DNA from: Ichthyophis bannanicus
Lineage: Eukaryota > Chordata > Amphibia > Gymnophiona > Ichthyophiidae
Direction of reading: 5' to 3'
Length of the DNA stretch: 64,000 nt
NCBI GenBank assembly: GCA_033557465.1
Contig: CM066032.1
Span: 54,596,955-54,660,954, forward strand
In this document: piece by piece, positions 32,177 to 42,834 of the stretch
How positions within the stretch are numbered: position 1 is the stretch's first letter
Layout of the letters: every line of letters begins with the position of its first letter
Notes under the pieces: generated by a model
The model's database searches: none
What the model saw: only the letters and a program-made list of their open reading frames with translations
What the model was told of the DNA's origin: nothing
Program-made: the position numbers and the translations under genes

Positions 32177-32465
32177 GGAGGAGTGGCCTAGTGTTTGGGG
32201 CAAGGTACTTCAGGCTGGAAGGTCAGGGGTTCAAATCCCACTAGAGGACAGCAACCTTGGGCCGGAAGGACTGGGGTTTCTAGTCCCACAGGTGCTCCTT
32301 GTGGTCTTAGGCAAGCCACTTAACCCTCCATAGCCCATGTTCCCTATAAAATAGTTATCTCCAAGTTATAATGCCCTGTTCAATGTAATTTCAGTTTGTT
32401 CAATGTAAACTGCACTGATGCAGAATAGCACAGTATATAAGAGAATGTAAATAAATAAATAAATA
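32177..32465 (+). mobile_element. tRNA-derived SINE
   Basis: ggaggagtggcctagtgttt head with A box, B box ggttcaaatcc, caagccacttaaccctccat core, and an L2-like tail (gtaaactgcactgatgcaga, agtatataaga) with (AAAT)n. Confidence 0.9.
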
Positions 32466-32845
32466 ACACACTTTCATGGCATTACTGTTCTGTATTATAC
32501 CTAAATGGCTAAAATTATATGATTAATAAAAGTTACATGTAACAGTAGCTTAAACTGTCTCGCACACAGTCTGAAATATTTTAAATGCTCAACCTTTCCG
32601 ACTGCGTATAGTACACTGCTGATGTCAGATGGCTTCAGCAGCCGTCTAGCAGTAGTATTGCATTGCATCAGAAAATGATGCAATCAACTCTGGATGATGT
32701 GTGCATGCTGGTATTATGCAGTGTGATGCAATATTACATCATTCAAGGCTTATTTGGGATGTTGCTGATGTCCTACTGGATAAATTTACAAGGTGAAACG
32801 TCAAAAATGAACTACATGCAATATCTTCAAAACGAGAGCCAATAA
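32466..32845. other. Unassigned sequence, possibly the end of the unknown transposon
   Basis: No frame. Lies directly beside the N-terminal fragment at 31301-32136 and contains A/T-rich sequence. Could be that transposon's terminal region. Confidence 0.4.
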
Positions 32846-33275
32846 AATGTTTTTTATTTTTATTTACATTCTCTTATATACCGCACTATTCAGCATCAGC
32901 GCGGTTTACATGGAACAAAATGCTCAGTACAAAGAACATGTATGAGTTTACAGATAACAGGGAACAAAACTTGGATAACAGGGGTAACTATTTACAAACT
33001 TATTACATGGAATCATGATCAAAAAGGATGCATAGAAAACACAATCACGTCATGGGTTTGAGTATCAACTTGGTGTGTTGTTGGTATGCTATTGGTTTGT
33101 CTGGGAATGTGGATGGCATGGGGGGGGGGGGTCTTGGAGCTCTAGGGGCTGCAGTTGGGCTCGATAAGGTACTTGTTGAAGAGGTGGCCTTTGAGGGCTT
33201 TCCTAAACTGTGGTAGATTCTTAATAGCCCAGATATCATGGGGTAATTCGTGTTCAGCTCACCAAGATACTACAG
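32846..33275 (-). mobile_element. L2 3' end, minus strand
   Basis: tatataccgcactattcagc and gcgcggtttacatgg are the L2 tail shared with the SINE. Upstream coding is badly decayed. Followed at about 33280 by the resumed body of element A. Confidence 0.7.
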
Positions 33276-35547
33276 ATTAGGGCCTTTTAAAGTCAGTAAC
33301 GATTTCAATGTTGACCAGTGTTATCAGGGCAGAGGGGTGCTTAGACTTGCATGGTGTTCATATAGCAATGCCTATTATACCACTCTCTTAGGGTCAAAGT
33401 GGTTTGCAATATCTGCTCCTTGCCCACATAAACATATTTGTAATTGAGGCAGTAGAAGGATCAGCAACCACAGCCCAGAGGCTGTTGGGGGAGGGGCTAG
33501 GAAGAGAGAGAGTAGGGGCTAGACCAGATTTGTGCTTGCTACTAAGGCACTAGCAGCACAGCAGTAGGGCTGGGGAACCTGAGCTACCCCACCAAGGTCT
33601 GACATTCACCAGCAGAGGGCACAGTCAGACTGTACCTGCTGCAGCCTACCAGCTGTTGCAGTCTGCTAGCCAGTCCATATCACATGTTCACAGAGGAACT
33701 ATGTGCACCCAGATATAGGATAGACAGTACAGCCACCCAGCAGGTGTCTTAGTGATTGGGTCCCAGAACAGGGAGCACACATATATCACTAGAGACAAAT
33801 AATATAAAGCACTATGTGGGAACATAGCCATGCCATTGTCACTGCTCGGTCAGAGTGAGAGTGTCCTCCCAGCATGACATGCTGTGGCCACCCTGTCCAT
33901 GCAGGTGGTGGCCGGGCACTATGTTATCCCAGCCATTGCCCTACTCCTGATACAGATGCATCCTGCCCAATCTGCCCTGTCCGTGCCATACCCACAATAC
34001 CTTGCTCCTCAATATGTGTATTTGCAGGCTAATACTGGAAACAGTGTAATCACTGTGGGCCCAGTGAGGAGTAGGAAGCCACAAAACAATGGATAGACAT
34101 ACACACACACTCCTATTACAGCAATGTGCAGAGATAGGGGTGGTTGGCAGCCCTGCTCGTCACACTGGTCCCGATCATAGTGCAGGCATTGCTAAAGTGT
34201 GCTGGAGCTAGTAGTAGTGCTCTGATGATAACTGCTGCTGGGTGCTAGGGCCAACAGCCTGACTCTCCGTGAAGCTTTGGATAGTGGAGTCTGTGTGGGG
34301 GTGTTTGTACACCCATGTTGATGTTATCTATCTGCAATGTTGGGTAAAATATGGGACGTGCTCTGCAGTATCCACAACTTGGACCTTAACCTGTGATTTG
34401 CTGCTCCAGGACACACAGGCTGTGTGCACTGCGCACCCTTGGGCTACCTTTACTTTTCATCAGACAGACCTTTTCTGTTGCACTGCACACCACATACTGG
34501 AACAGGGCATGGCCTAGGTCCACTGCAGGCAGGTGCCACTGCCCCTCCAGCACCAGCACACACACCCCTGCTATGGCGACATGCCCATATGCTGTCAGTG
34601 CTGGTGGTGCGCAGTCCCAGGCCATCCACTGTGCAGGTAGGCAGGTGCCTAGGGTGCTGGGTCTGGGGTGGGGAGGCATACATGGACATCCACACAACCC
34701 TACATCACTGCCTACCAATGTTATGTCCCTTCCACATGGGGGAGAGATGGCTGGGGGGATGTCAGGTTGGTGCTCTAGCATCTATTGGCTAGGGTGGACC
34801 AGGTAGATGTAGGTAGATTGCATTGTGATAGCAGACTGTGGACAGGCTAGGGTATGCAACCCAGGTACGGTGTATCCAGCTTGCACTACTGGGTGTATAT
34901 ATATTTCAGACAACGTGTGGTCACACCCCGAAATGCCTTACTAGGGTACCTGCTGGGTAATGTCCCCTGGATGGGACACTGTGGAACACAGACTACTGGA
35001 CATGTTTGGCCTTGGTCAGCTGCTGTCTTGCTGAATTCATGGTTCTGTGTTCCTATGTGGCACCTAGGCATCTGCCTAGTCCACCCTGTGCCCCAGATGC
35101 CCCCACTGCATGTCCCGCCTGCAGCCCCTTATGCCCCATTTGCACCATTACCATAGTGCCCTTTCATACTTGGGCACTATGCTGTTGCTGCAAATGGAGC
35201 ACTACTATCACTTTTTCCTGGGTTCCCTGCCTGTGCTGTACATTGCTGACACTGAAATGGTTTCTCTCTCCTGCAAATGTGCATCTACCAACAGGTTTTC
35301 ATTGGCGTTAATATTTGAAGGGATAATTGGCTGATGCAGGGATAATGGTTTAGCTCTGTTTTATATGGCTGCATCTTTGCTTGCTGGAACTGCACACAGC
35401 ATATGGATGGCACAGAAGACAAGCATGTGGGCTACAAGAGAGTATATGCAGCCTTCTATGAAAGAGTCTGGGTAACCATACTTTGTGCAGTAGTGTGCAG
35501 AGTTTTTGGGACTAGTAAGAGAAGATACAGGCTATGCTGGAAACAAA

Positions 35548-35822
35548 GACCTTTATTTATTTATATCCCGCTTTTCACCAGGTCAAAGCGGTCAATTGGG
35601 GGATACATTTAACACGAGGGGATATGAAACACATATGCTAATACTTACAGGGAACATGGGCAATGGAGGGTTAAGTGGCTTGCCCAAGACCACAAGGAGT
35701 GCCTATAGGACTAGAAATCCCAGTCCCTCCAGCCTGAGATTGCTGTCCCCAAGTGGGACTTGAACCCCCATCCCTCCAGCCTGAAGTACCTTGTCCTAAC
35801 CACTAGACCACTCCTCCTCCCC
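35548..35822 (-). mobile_element. SINE, minus strand
   Basis: On minus: ggaggagtggtctagtggtt head, ggttcaagtcccac-type B box, gggcaagccacttaaccctc core, then a tail ending in (AAAT)n. Inserted in material that itself interrupts element A. Confidence 0.85.
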
Positions 35823-35834
35823 TTTAACATACAT

Positions 35835-36705
35835 ACTCTCAGCCTTGAAGATTACGAATTGTGCCAAGACATGGAAAACATGTACAGAGCACAGGAAGGA
35901 GGCAGTGTGCTGCGGAAGGCAGCAAAAGATAAGCAGACCTTGAAAAACAGCAGCTGTGAGACATGAGAAACATGGGGAGGGGTCCTAGAGGGAGAACTTT
36001 GGAGAAAGCTGCATATGACATAATAATTTATGCAGAACTTTCTGGAACTTTGGGACAGAAGGGGTATATAAGAAAGCCCCTGTAGAGCTTCGGGGGCAAT
36101 CTGCTTTCTAACTCCGGTACAGAGAGGAGGTTGCCTGCCATCTTTCAGACAGACGCTTGCTATCTGCATTTGCAATTTGTTTTGCTTTGGTATACCGAAT
36201 AAAGAGCTTTTGTAGCTGAGCAATTGTTGTCTGAGCAATTTATTGGTAATTGGTAATAATTGGGGAACTTTTGTGGGGTACCAGGCCCACAAATTTGTGC
36301 TGAAAGCCGGGATCCTGGGGATCTCTGGACCCCTAAATTGAGTGTAGACACTCCTAAATTCAGTTAAATTGCCCAAGGATTCCTCTGACTGCGTTTTTGG
36401 CTGCGTTTTGTCGGAGAGGATACCTCCTGTTTTAAAAGACAAAACAGGAGATGAGGATACCATCTCACTAGGAGATAAGGATACCTTCTGCTGGTCCAGA
36501 AGAAGAGGATACCTCCTGCCGGTCCAGGAGATGAGGATACCATCCTAAAGGATGAAGAGAGAAAAAGGATACCTTCCTGAGTGACGACGAGATATTTGGA
36601 TACCCTAGGAAGACTCCAGTGGTGAGTACTGTGTTTCCTGTCTGCCCCTGAAGGACAGAAGACTTACCCGGTTTGACTGGTGGGTGAGTACCAAATTTAT
36701 CCAGT
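35835..36705 (+). mobile_element. Endogenous-retrovirus-like LTR and 5' leader fragment
   Basis: A TATA box (ggtatataagaaagccc, near 36067), an AATAAA signal near 36199 and an untranslated leader follow each other at LTR-like spacing. After about 36410 come repeated GGATACC motifs spaced 20-50 bases apart, then a strong splice donor (ccagtg/gtgagtac) near 36620. No gag, pol or env frame is present. The LTR borders and primer-binding site could not be fixed, so the retroviral assignment is inference; another promoter-bearing repeat is possible. Confidence 0.5.
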
Positions 36706-36909
36706 GTTAATGTTGCAGTGTTAGTGTAGCAGGGGCCTCCTCCCATCCACTTCCCGCCCACTGACCCCTTCTCTCCGCCTTCTCTCTGCCCTCTGGGACA
36801 GTTACCGCTGCCGGTAATGTTAAAGCGCGTTAACATTACATCTGGTAACGTTAACGCACGTGAACGTTACAGATGCTACATTACCATGCCTTAGTAAACA
36901 TACCCCTAA

Positions 36910-37560
36910 GTTGGGAACTATGTACAAAAGGGACGGCAGAACATGAACTAAAACAGTTACAACTCATCCAAAACACTGCTGCCAAATTGTTATTCCATGC
37001 CTCCCATTCCGACCATGTCGCACCCCTTTATTAATCTGTCTACACTTTCTCCCTATCCATTACCATGTTCAATTCAAGATACTCACCCTGTTCTCCACTC
37101 CAGCACTCCACAATATCTCTCCACACTTTTTCCTCTATGCATATGAACCGACTTCACCTCCCATCCCCCTCACAGGCTCATTTAGAATCAACCCACTACT
37201 CTGCATTTTATTTTCTCAGTCCTTCCATATAGAATAACCTCCCCCCTGAAACTTCAGCTAGAATCTTCATTTTCCAAATTCAAGTCACAGCTCAAGACCC
37301 ATCTGTTCTGTACAACCTTCTACCTCCCACCTTGACCACCCCTAGTTCCCCCTTCCTGTCTTTACTTCTCCCTACTCCCCTGCTTCAGCTCTTCTTTTCC
37401 TCATTGTCCGTGTGTCCTATTTTACTTTCCTATATTTTATTGGAGTACCTTCACTCTTTTCTAAATGTTATATTTTATTTCATCTTATTGTATTGTAAAC
37501 CACTCTGATGTTCCCTCAAAAGGCGGTATATCAAATTTAAATTAATGAAATAAAATGAAA
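36910..37560 (+). mobile_element. L2 C-terminus and 3' end, plus strand
   Basis: Decayed reading of LKQLQLIQNTAAKLLFHASH, SDHVAPL and NNLPPETSA, followed by a 3' end gtaaaccactctgatgttcc and ggcggtatatcaaattt and an A/T-rich tail. Together with the inverted tail at 24373 it probably forms one L2 insertion in the DIRS RNase H. Confidence 0.7.
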
Positions 37561-37565
37561 ATGAA

Positions 37566-38160
37566 ATGACAATCTGGTAGTGATGTTCTACATCAACAAG
37601 CAAGGGGCCACAGGATCTCTGTCCTCTGTAGGGAAGTGCTCAAGCTCTGGTCCTTTGCTCTGTCCAAGAAATGCCTTCTGCAGGCCTCCTACCTGCCGGG
37701 TAAAGACAACCTTCTAGCAGATTACCTCAGCCGTCAACCCGACCCCCACGAGTGGTACCTCCACTCGCGAGTGGCAGGGAAACTCTTCCACATATGGGGA
37801 CATCCATTCGTCAACCTCTTCACCAGCAAAGAGAATGCAAAGTGGGCCAGCTTATGCTCCAAGTGCCCATCCTCCCGCAGCCTGGCGGTGGATGCGTTCA
37901 ACCTATCCTGGGGGAGTCAGCCTCTCCTTTACGCATTTCCTCTCATGCCGCTTATCTCCAAAACAATCCAAAAGATCATTCAACACAAGGCGCAAGTCAT
38001 CCTTGTGACCCCATTCTGGCCCAAGCAGATGTGGTTTCCCTTCCTAAAGCATCTGGCACGGGAGCCACCCATCAGACTGCAACCAGCTCCAGACCTCATC
38101 ACTCAAGATGAGGGCATGATCCTACACCCCCAACCTATTCACTCTGGCACTGACAGCCTG
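37566..38160 (+). pseudogene. DIRS RNase H, C-terminal part, and connection to recombinase
   Basis: Reads NLVVMFYINKQGATGSLSSV, then after a frame change LLQASYLPGKDNLLADYLSR (RNase H end), HEWYLHSRVAGKLFHIWGHP, VNLFTSKENAKW, LLYAFPLMPLISKTI and ILVTPFWPKQMWFPFLKHL. These are the standard blocks after the RNase H in vertebrate DIRS pol. About 25 residues between 24372 and 37566 appear to be missing. Confidence 0.8.
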
Positions 38161-38240
38161 GATTTATTTATCCACTTTTATATACCACCTTCTCCTTCAA
38201 TCAAAGTGGTTTATTTATTTAGTTATCCAGTTTTACCTGG
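38161..38240 (-). mobile_element. Fragment of SINE/L2 tail
   Basis: tttatttatccacttttatataccaccttc and caaagtggttta give the shared tail only, about 75 bp, inserted in the DIRS pol. Confidence 0.6.
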
Positions 38241-38261
38241 ATATTGAGAGGCTGATCTTGG

Positions 38262-38555
38262 CGTATACCTCACCACGGAGGTACAACAGGTCATCCTAGC
38301 CACAAAACACCCCACTACAAGGAAGTCATATGCACTGAAATAGCAATGGTTCATGGCATGGTGTGCCTCTGAGGAGTTCGACTTCTACTCATGCCCTATC
38401 GCTGCCACCTAGCCGCCATCACAGACTTCCATGACCACCCCAGCAATGCATCCATCGCCACCCAACCGCTCATCTCGCGATTCATGCGAGGCCTGGCTAA
38501 CCTCCAGCCTGACATCAGACAGCCGACACCGACCTGGGAACTTAACATGGTAATG
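38262..38555 (+). pseudogene. DIRS tyrosine recombinase, N-terminal part
   Basis: HPTTRKSYALK, WFMAWC, LAAITDFHDHPSNASIATQP and LISRFMRGLANLQP are core-binding-domain blocks of DIRS recombinases. Ends abruptly where CR1 copy 3 begins and continues at 42011. Confidence 0.75.
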
Positions 38556-38838
38556 CACAAATTTAGGCTTTTAGGTAGGAAGTTGAAATCCAGAACTTCC
38601 AGGGTAGCATTCTCCGAAATGCTTCCTGTTCCACGCGCAGGACCCAAAAGGCAGGCAGAGCTCCGGAGTCATGGATGAGACAATGGTGCAGAGATGAGGG
38701 TTTTGGATTTGTTAGGAACTGGGGAACATTCTGGGGAAAGGAGGGGCTCTTCCGAAGGGATGGGCTTCACCTTAACCGGGATGGAACCAGGCTGCTGGCA
38801 TTAACCTTTAAAAAGGAGATAGAGCAGCTTTTAAACTA
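38556..38838 (+). pseudogene. CR1 copy 3 ORF1, C-terminal part
   Basis: The esterase end with FSEMLPVPRAGPKRQAELRS and FRRDGLHLNRDGTRLLAL before a stop. A short deletion at about 38668 (the codons for LNEW of copy 4 are affected) shifts the frame. Confidence 0.8.
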
Positions 38839-38874
38839 GATATTTGGGGAAAGCCGACAGTCGCCCAAGAGCGG

Positions 38875-41838
38875 ATGGTTCGGAAGAATGTATCTTGGAA
38901 GGATACTACCAAAAGCAGAGAGGTTCCACAAAAGAGTAAAGTAGCCCAAATGCCCTCAAGTATGGAGCAGACAGAGCTTAAAGATCCTAAATTACCCATG
39001 TCTAACAATAGCCAAATTAATATGAATAAAATACATTCTCTAAAATGCTTGTATGCAAATGCTAGAAGTCTGAAAAATAAGATGGGAGAGTTAGAATATA
39101 TAGCACTAAATGAAAGGTTAGATATGATTGGAATATCAGAGACATGGTGGAAGGAGGACAACCAGTGGGACACTGTGATACCTGGGTACAAACTATATCG
39201 TAATGATAGAGCTGATCAAATTGGTGGAGGGGTTGCTCTCTATGTTAGAGAGGGCATTGAGTCAGAAAGGATTAAAGTTTTGCAGGAAACAAAATCTGCT
39301 GTAGAATCTATATGGATTGAAATTCCATGTAAAAGGGGGAAGGCAATGGCAGTGGGGGTGTACTATCGAGCGCCTGGACAGAATGACCGAATGGATGATG
39401 AAATGCTCAAAGAAATCCAGGAAGCTAACAAAAGTTACAGCACAGTAATAATAATGGGTGATTTCAACTACCCTGGTATCGACTGGGTCAGTGTCACGTC
39501 AGGACATGCTAGGGAGATAAAGTTCCTAGATGAAATAAATGACTGCTTCTTGGAGCAGCTGGTTCATGAACCGACCAGAGGGGAAGCCATATTAGACCTA
39601 ATCCTTAGTGGAACACCAGATCTAGTGCAAGAGATAAGGTTGTTGGGGCCACTTGGCAATAGTGATCATAGCATGATCGCCTTTGATTTAATTAGTGGAG
39701 GAGGGATAGTAAGGAAATCCACAGTACTACCTTTTAACTTTCGAAAGAAGGACTATGATAAAATGAGGAAAACAGTTAAGAAAAAACTAAAAGGAGCAGT
39801 TGCAAAGGTTAAAGATGTACATCAGGCTTGGCTGTTGTTGAAAAATACTATCTTGGAAGCCCAGACCGGCTGTATTCCATGCTTTAAGAAAAGTGGAAGG
39901 AAGTCCAAAAAATTGCCAGCATGGTTTAAAGGTGAGGTCAGAGAGGCTGTTGTTGCCAAAAAAGCATCTTTCAGGAAATGGAAAAAAGAGCCAAACGACG
40001 CAACCTGGAAACAGCACAAGCACTGGCAAGTCAAATGCAAGGCATTGATAAGGCAGGCAAAGGGAGAATTTGAGAAGAAGCTTGCTGCGGAAGCAAAAAC
40101 GCGAAGTAAAGACCTTTTCAAGTACATTCGTAGCAAAAAACCTGTGAGAGAGTCAGTTGGTCCATTAGATGATAAAGGGGTTAAAGGAGCACTAAGAGGC
40201 GACAAGGCGATAGTGGAGAGACTGAATGAATTCTTTGCTTCAGTCTTTACTGAGGAAGATGTAGGAATGTTACCCATGACTGAAGTGGTATTTAAAGGTC
40301 CGGAAGAATTGAAGGAAATATCGATACATTGGGAAGATGTATTACAACTATTAGATAAACTGAAGAATAGAAAATCACTTGGGCCGGATGGTATACATCC
40401 AAGGGTGTTGAAAGAACTGAAATACGAGATTGCAGACCTGCTATTAGTAATCTGTGAACTATCATTAAAATCATCTCTAATACCTGAAGACTGGAGGATC
40501 GCCAATGTAACACCAATTTTTAAAAAGGGTTCCAGGGGTGATCCGGGAAACTACAGACCGGTGAGCCTGACATCAGTACCGGGAAAAATGGTAGAAACCA
40601 TCATAAAGAATAAAATTATTCAGCATGTAGATAGTCATGACCTAAAGGGAGACAGCCAACATGGCTTTAGATAAGGAAGATCTTGTCTTACTAATCTGTT
40701 ATGTTTTTTTGAAGGAGTGAATAATCAGGTGGATAAAGGTGAGTCGGTTGATATTGTGTATCTGGACTTTCAGAAAGCCTTTGACAAGGTCCCTCATGAG
40801 AGACTTTTGGCAAAACTAAGGAGTTATGGGATAGGAGGCAGTGTACTATTGTGGATCAGGAACTGGTTAAAAGATAGAAAGCAGAGGGTAGGGCTAAATG
40901 GCCAATTTTCCCAATGGAGAAAGGTGAATAGTGGTGTACCCCAGGGATCTGTGCTGGGTCCGCTGCTTTTTGACATATTCATAAATGACCTGGAAAGTGG
41001 AATAACGAGTGAGGTTATCAAATTTGCAGATGACACAAAACTATTTAAAGTTGTTAAAACCCAAGAGCATTGTGGAAAATTGCAAGAGGATCTTGATAAA
41101 TTGGAAGACTGGGCATCAAAATGGCAGATGAAATTTAATGTGGACAAGTGCAAGGTTATGCACCTAGGGAAGAACAACCCAAACTATGTTTACATGATGC
41201 AAGGTTCCACATTAGGAACCACCACTCAGAAAAAAGATTTAGGCGTCTTTGTGGATACCATGTTAAAACCCTCGGCCCAGTGTGCAGCAGCGGCCAAGAG
41301 AGCAAATAGAATGCTAGGTATGATAAGGAAAGGAATGGAAAATAAAACAAAAGATATTTTAATGCCTCTATATCGTTCCATGGTGAGACCGCACCTTGAA
41401 TATTGTGTGCAATTCTGGTCACCGTATCTTAAAAAGGATATACCGATTTTAGAAAAGGTACAGAGAAGAGCCACCAAAATGGTAAAGGGGATGGAAGGAT
41501 ACTCCTATGAAGAAAGGCTAAAAAGGATAGGGCTCTTTAACCTGGAAAAGAGACGGCTGAGGGGAGATATGACAGAAGTCTATAAATTAATGAACGGAGT
41601 GGAACGGGTAAACGTAGATCGATTGTTTACCTTATCAGAATATAGAAAGACTAGGGGACATGCAATGAAGCTACAGGTTAAACTATTTAAGACTAATAAA
41701 AGAAAATATTTTTTCACTCAACGTGTAATCAAACTCTGGAATTTGTTACCAGAGGATGTAGTAAAGGCTGTTAGTGTAGCTGGGTTTAAAAAACGTTTGG
41801 ACAAGTTCCTGGAGGAAAGGTCCATAAATCATTATTAA
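38875..41838 (+). pseudogene. CR1 copy 3 ORF2, complete but for one stop codon
   Basis: 987 codons in a single frame from ATG 38875 to the normal stop at 41836-41838. All endonuclease (SETWW, GDFNYPGIDW, SDHSM) and RT ([35 protein letters not shown]) motifs are present. The sole lesion is TAA at 40672-40674, where copies 1, 2 and 4 have a Gln codon after HGFR. The product would stop before the RT active site. Confidence 0.9.
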
Positions 41839-42010
41839 GAAGGGACCCAGGATATCAATGCTTGAACCAATACAAGCATTCTGGAACCTGTGTCTTTTGG
41901 GGAAACTGCTAGGTACATATGACCTAGATTGACCACTGTTGGAAACAGAATACTGGGCTTGATGGACCTTGGTCTGACCCAGTATGGCATATCTTATGTT
42001 CTTATGTTAT

Positions 42011-42780
42011 GTTCATATGTTCACCACCTCACACAACCCCCATTTGAGCTGATGCTCTCCATTCCCATCAAGTATGTTACCTGGAAGACAATATTCCTCA
42101 TCATCATCACCTCCACCAGGTGTATCAGTGAACTCCAAGCTCTGGTGGCATACCCTGGACAGCCCTACCTTTAGGATCCACACCAAATTTCTGCCTAAGG
42201 TGCTCCTACTTTCACATCAATCAGACAATTGACTTACCCACATTCCACCTGGAGCCCTGCTCACCGGAGGAACAAAGGCCCCACACACTCGACTGCATCC
42301 ACCCCTGCCGACCTACATCCACAGAATGGAACCATAACATAAAGGGGCACAAGCCTTTGTCTCCTTCGACCCCCAACAAGTCGGGTCACCCTGTCACCAA
42401 ATGGACTATATCACTATGAATATTGGACTGCATATCTTTCTGCTATGCTGAGGTGGGCAATGTGCATGCCCACCAATTCAGAGGCATGGCAGCCACTAAA
42501 GCCAACCTACATGCTGTCCGTGAGTGAGATATCTGCCAAGCAGCCACCTGGTCATCTGTGCACATCTTCCAGAGACATTATTGCTCAGGCCAAGATGCAC
42601 TGGCAGACAGCTCCTTCAGCAAGACAATACTGACCTCAACATCATGGCCCATATTGGACTCTTAGGATGCTCTGCTCTACCTGATACTGATTGTGTTACT
42701 ATTGTTCTAAAGGTTCTGATGTTCTGAAAACTATTCTAAAAGCCATGTTGTTCTGAAAGCTATGTACAGTCCTAATCGCC
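42011..42780 (+). pseudogene. DIRS tyrosine recombinase, C-terminal part
   Basis: Picks up with LTQPPFELMLSIPIKYVTWK and TIFLIIITSTRCISELQALV; the Arg of RCISEL corresponds to the first catalytic arginine of the recombinase. Downstream the frame is lost. Runs to hAT element E. Confidence 0.75.
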
Positions 42781-42834
42781 CACTCTTGTTGTATCAGGAG
42801 CAGTGACCGGGGCTTTTGGTTGTTCTCCCATTGC

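Larger units (their letters stand above)
28730..36906. mobile_element. Long TIR element A (Harbinger-like)
   Basis: Ends: AGGCTATGTTTACTAA at left, inverse ttagtaaacataccccc-type at right (tacccc ends 36906), each bordered by TAA (28727-28729, 36907-36909). Its body is element B in reverse orientation: palindrome array, 196-codon frame, tRNA-like module and onward. It is swollen by transposon-protein fragments plus SINE plus L2 (about 30300-33280) and by a SINE and ERV-like leader (about 35320-36705). No transposase is recognised. Confidence 0.8.
38556..42010 (+). mobile_element. CR1 LINE, copy 3, 5'-truncated
   Basis: Starts inside ORF1 (KFRLLGRKLKSRTSR), continues through all of ORF2 and ends in the 3' UTR and acataag-type repeats (atcttatgttcttatgttatgttcatatg on this strand). 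DIRS recombinase sequence flanks it directly on both sides. Confidence 0.9.

Noticed and set aside
32764..32802. Hammerhead-like ctgatgt ... gaaacgtc in plus orientation
   Set aside because: The last core A is T, the candidate stem II is three pairs with a 20-base gap and an unpaired base before GAAA, and stem III would have no loop. No stem I is found.
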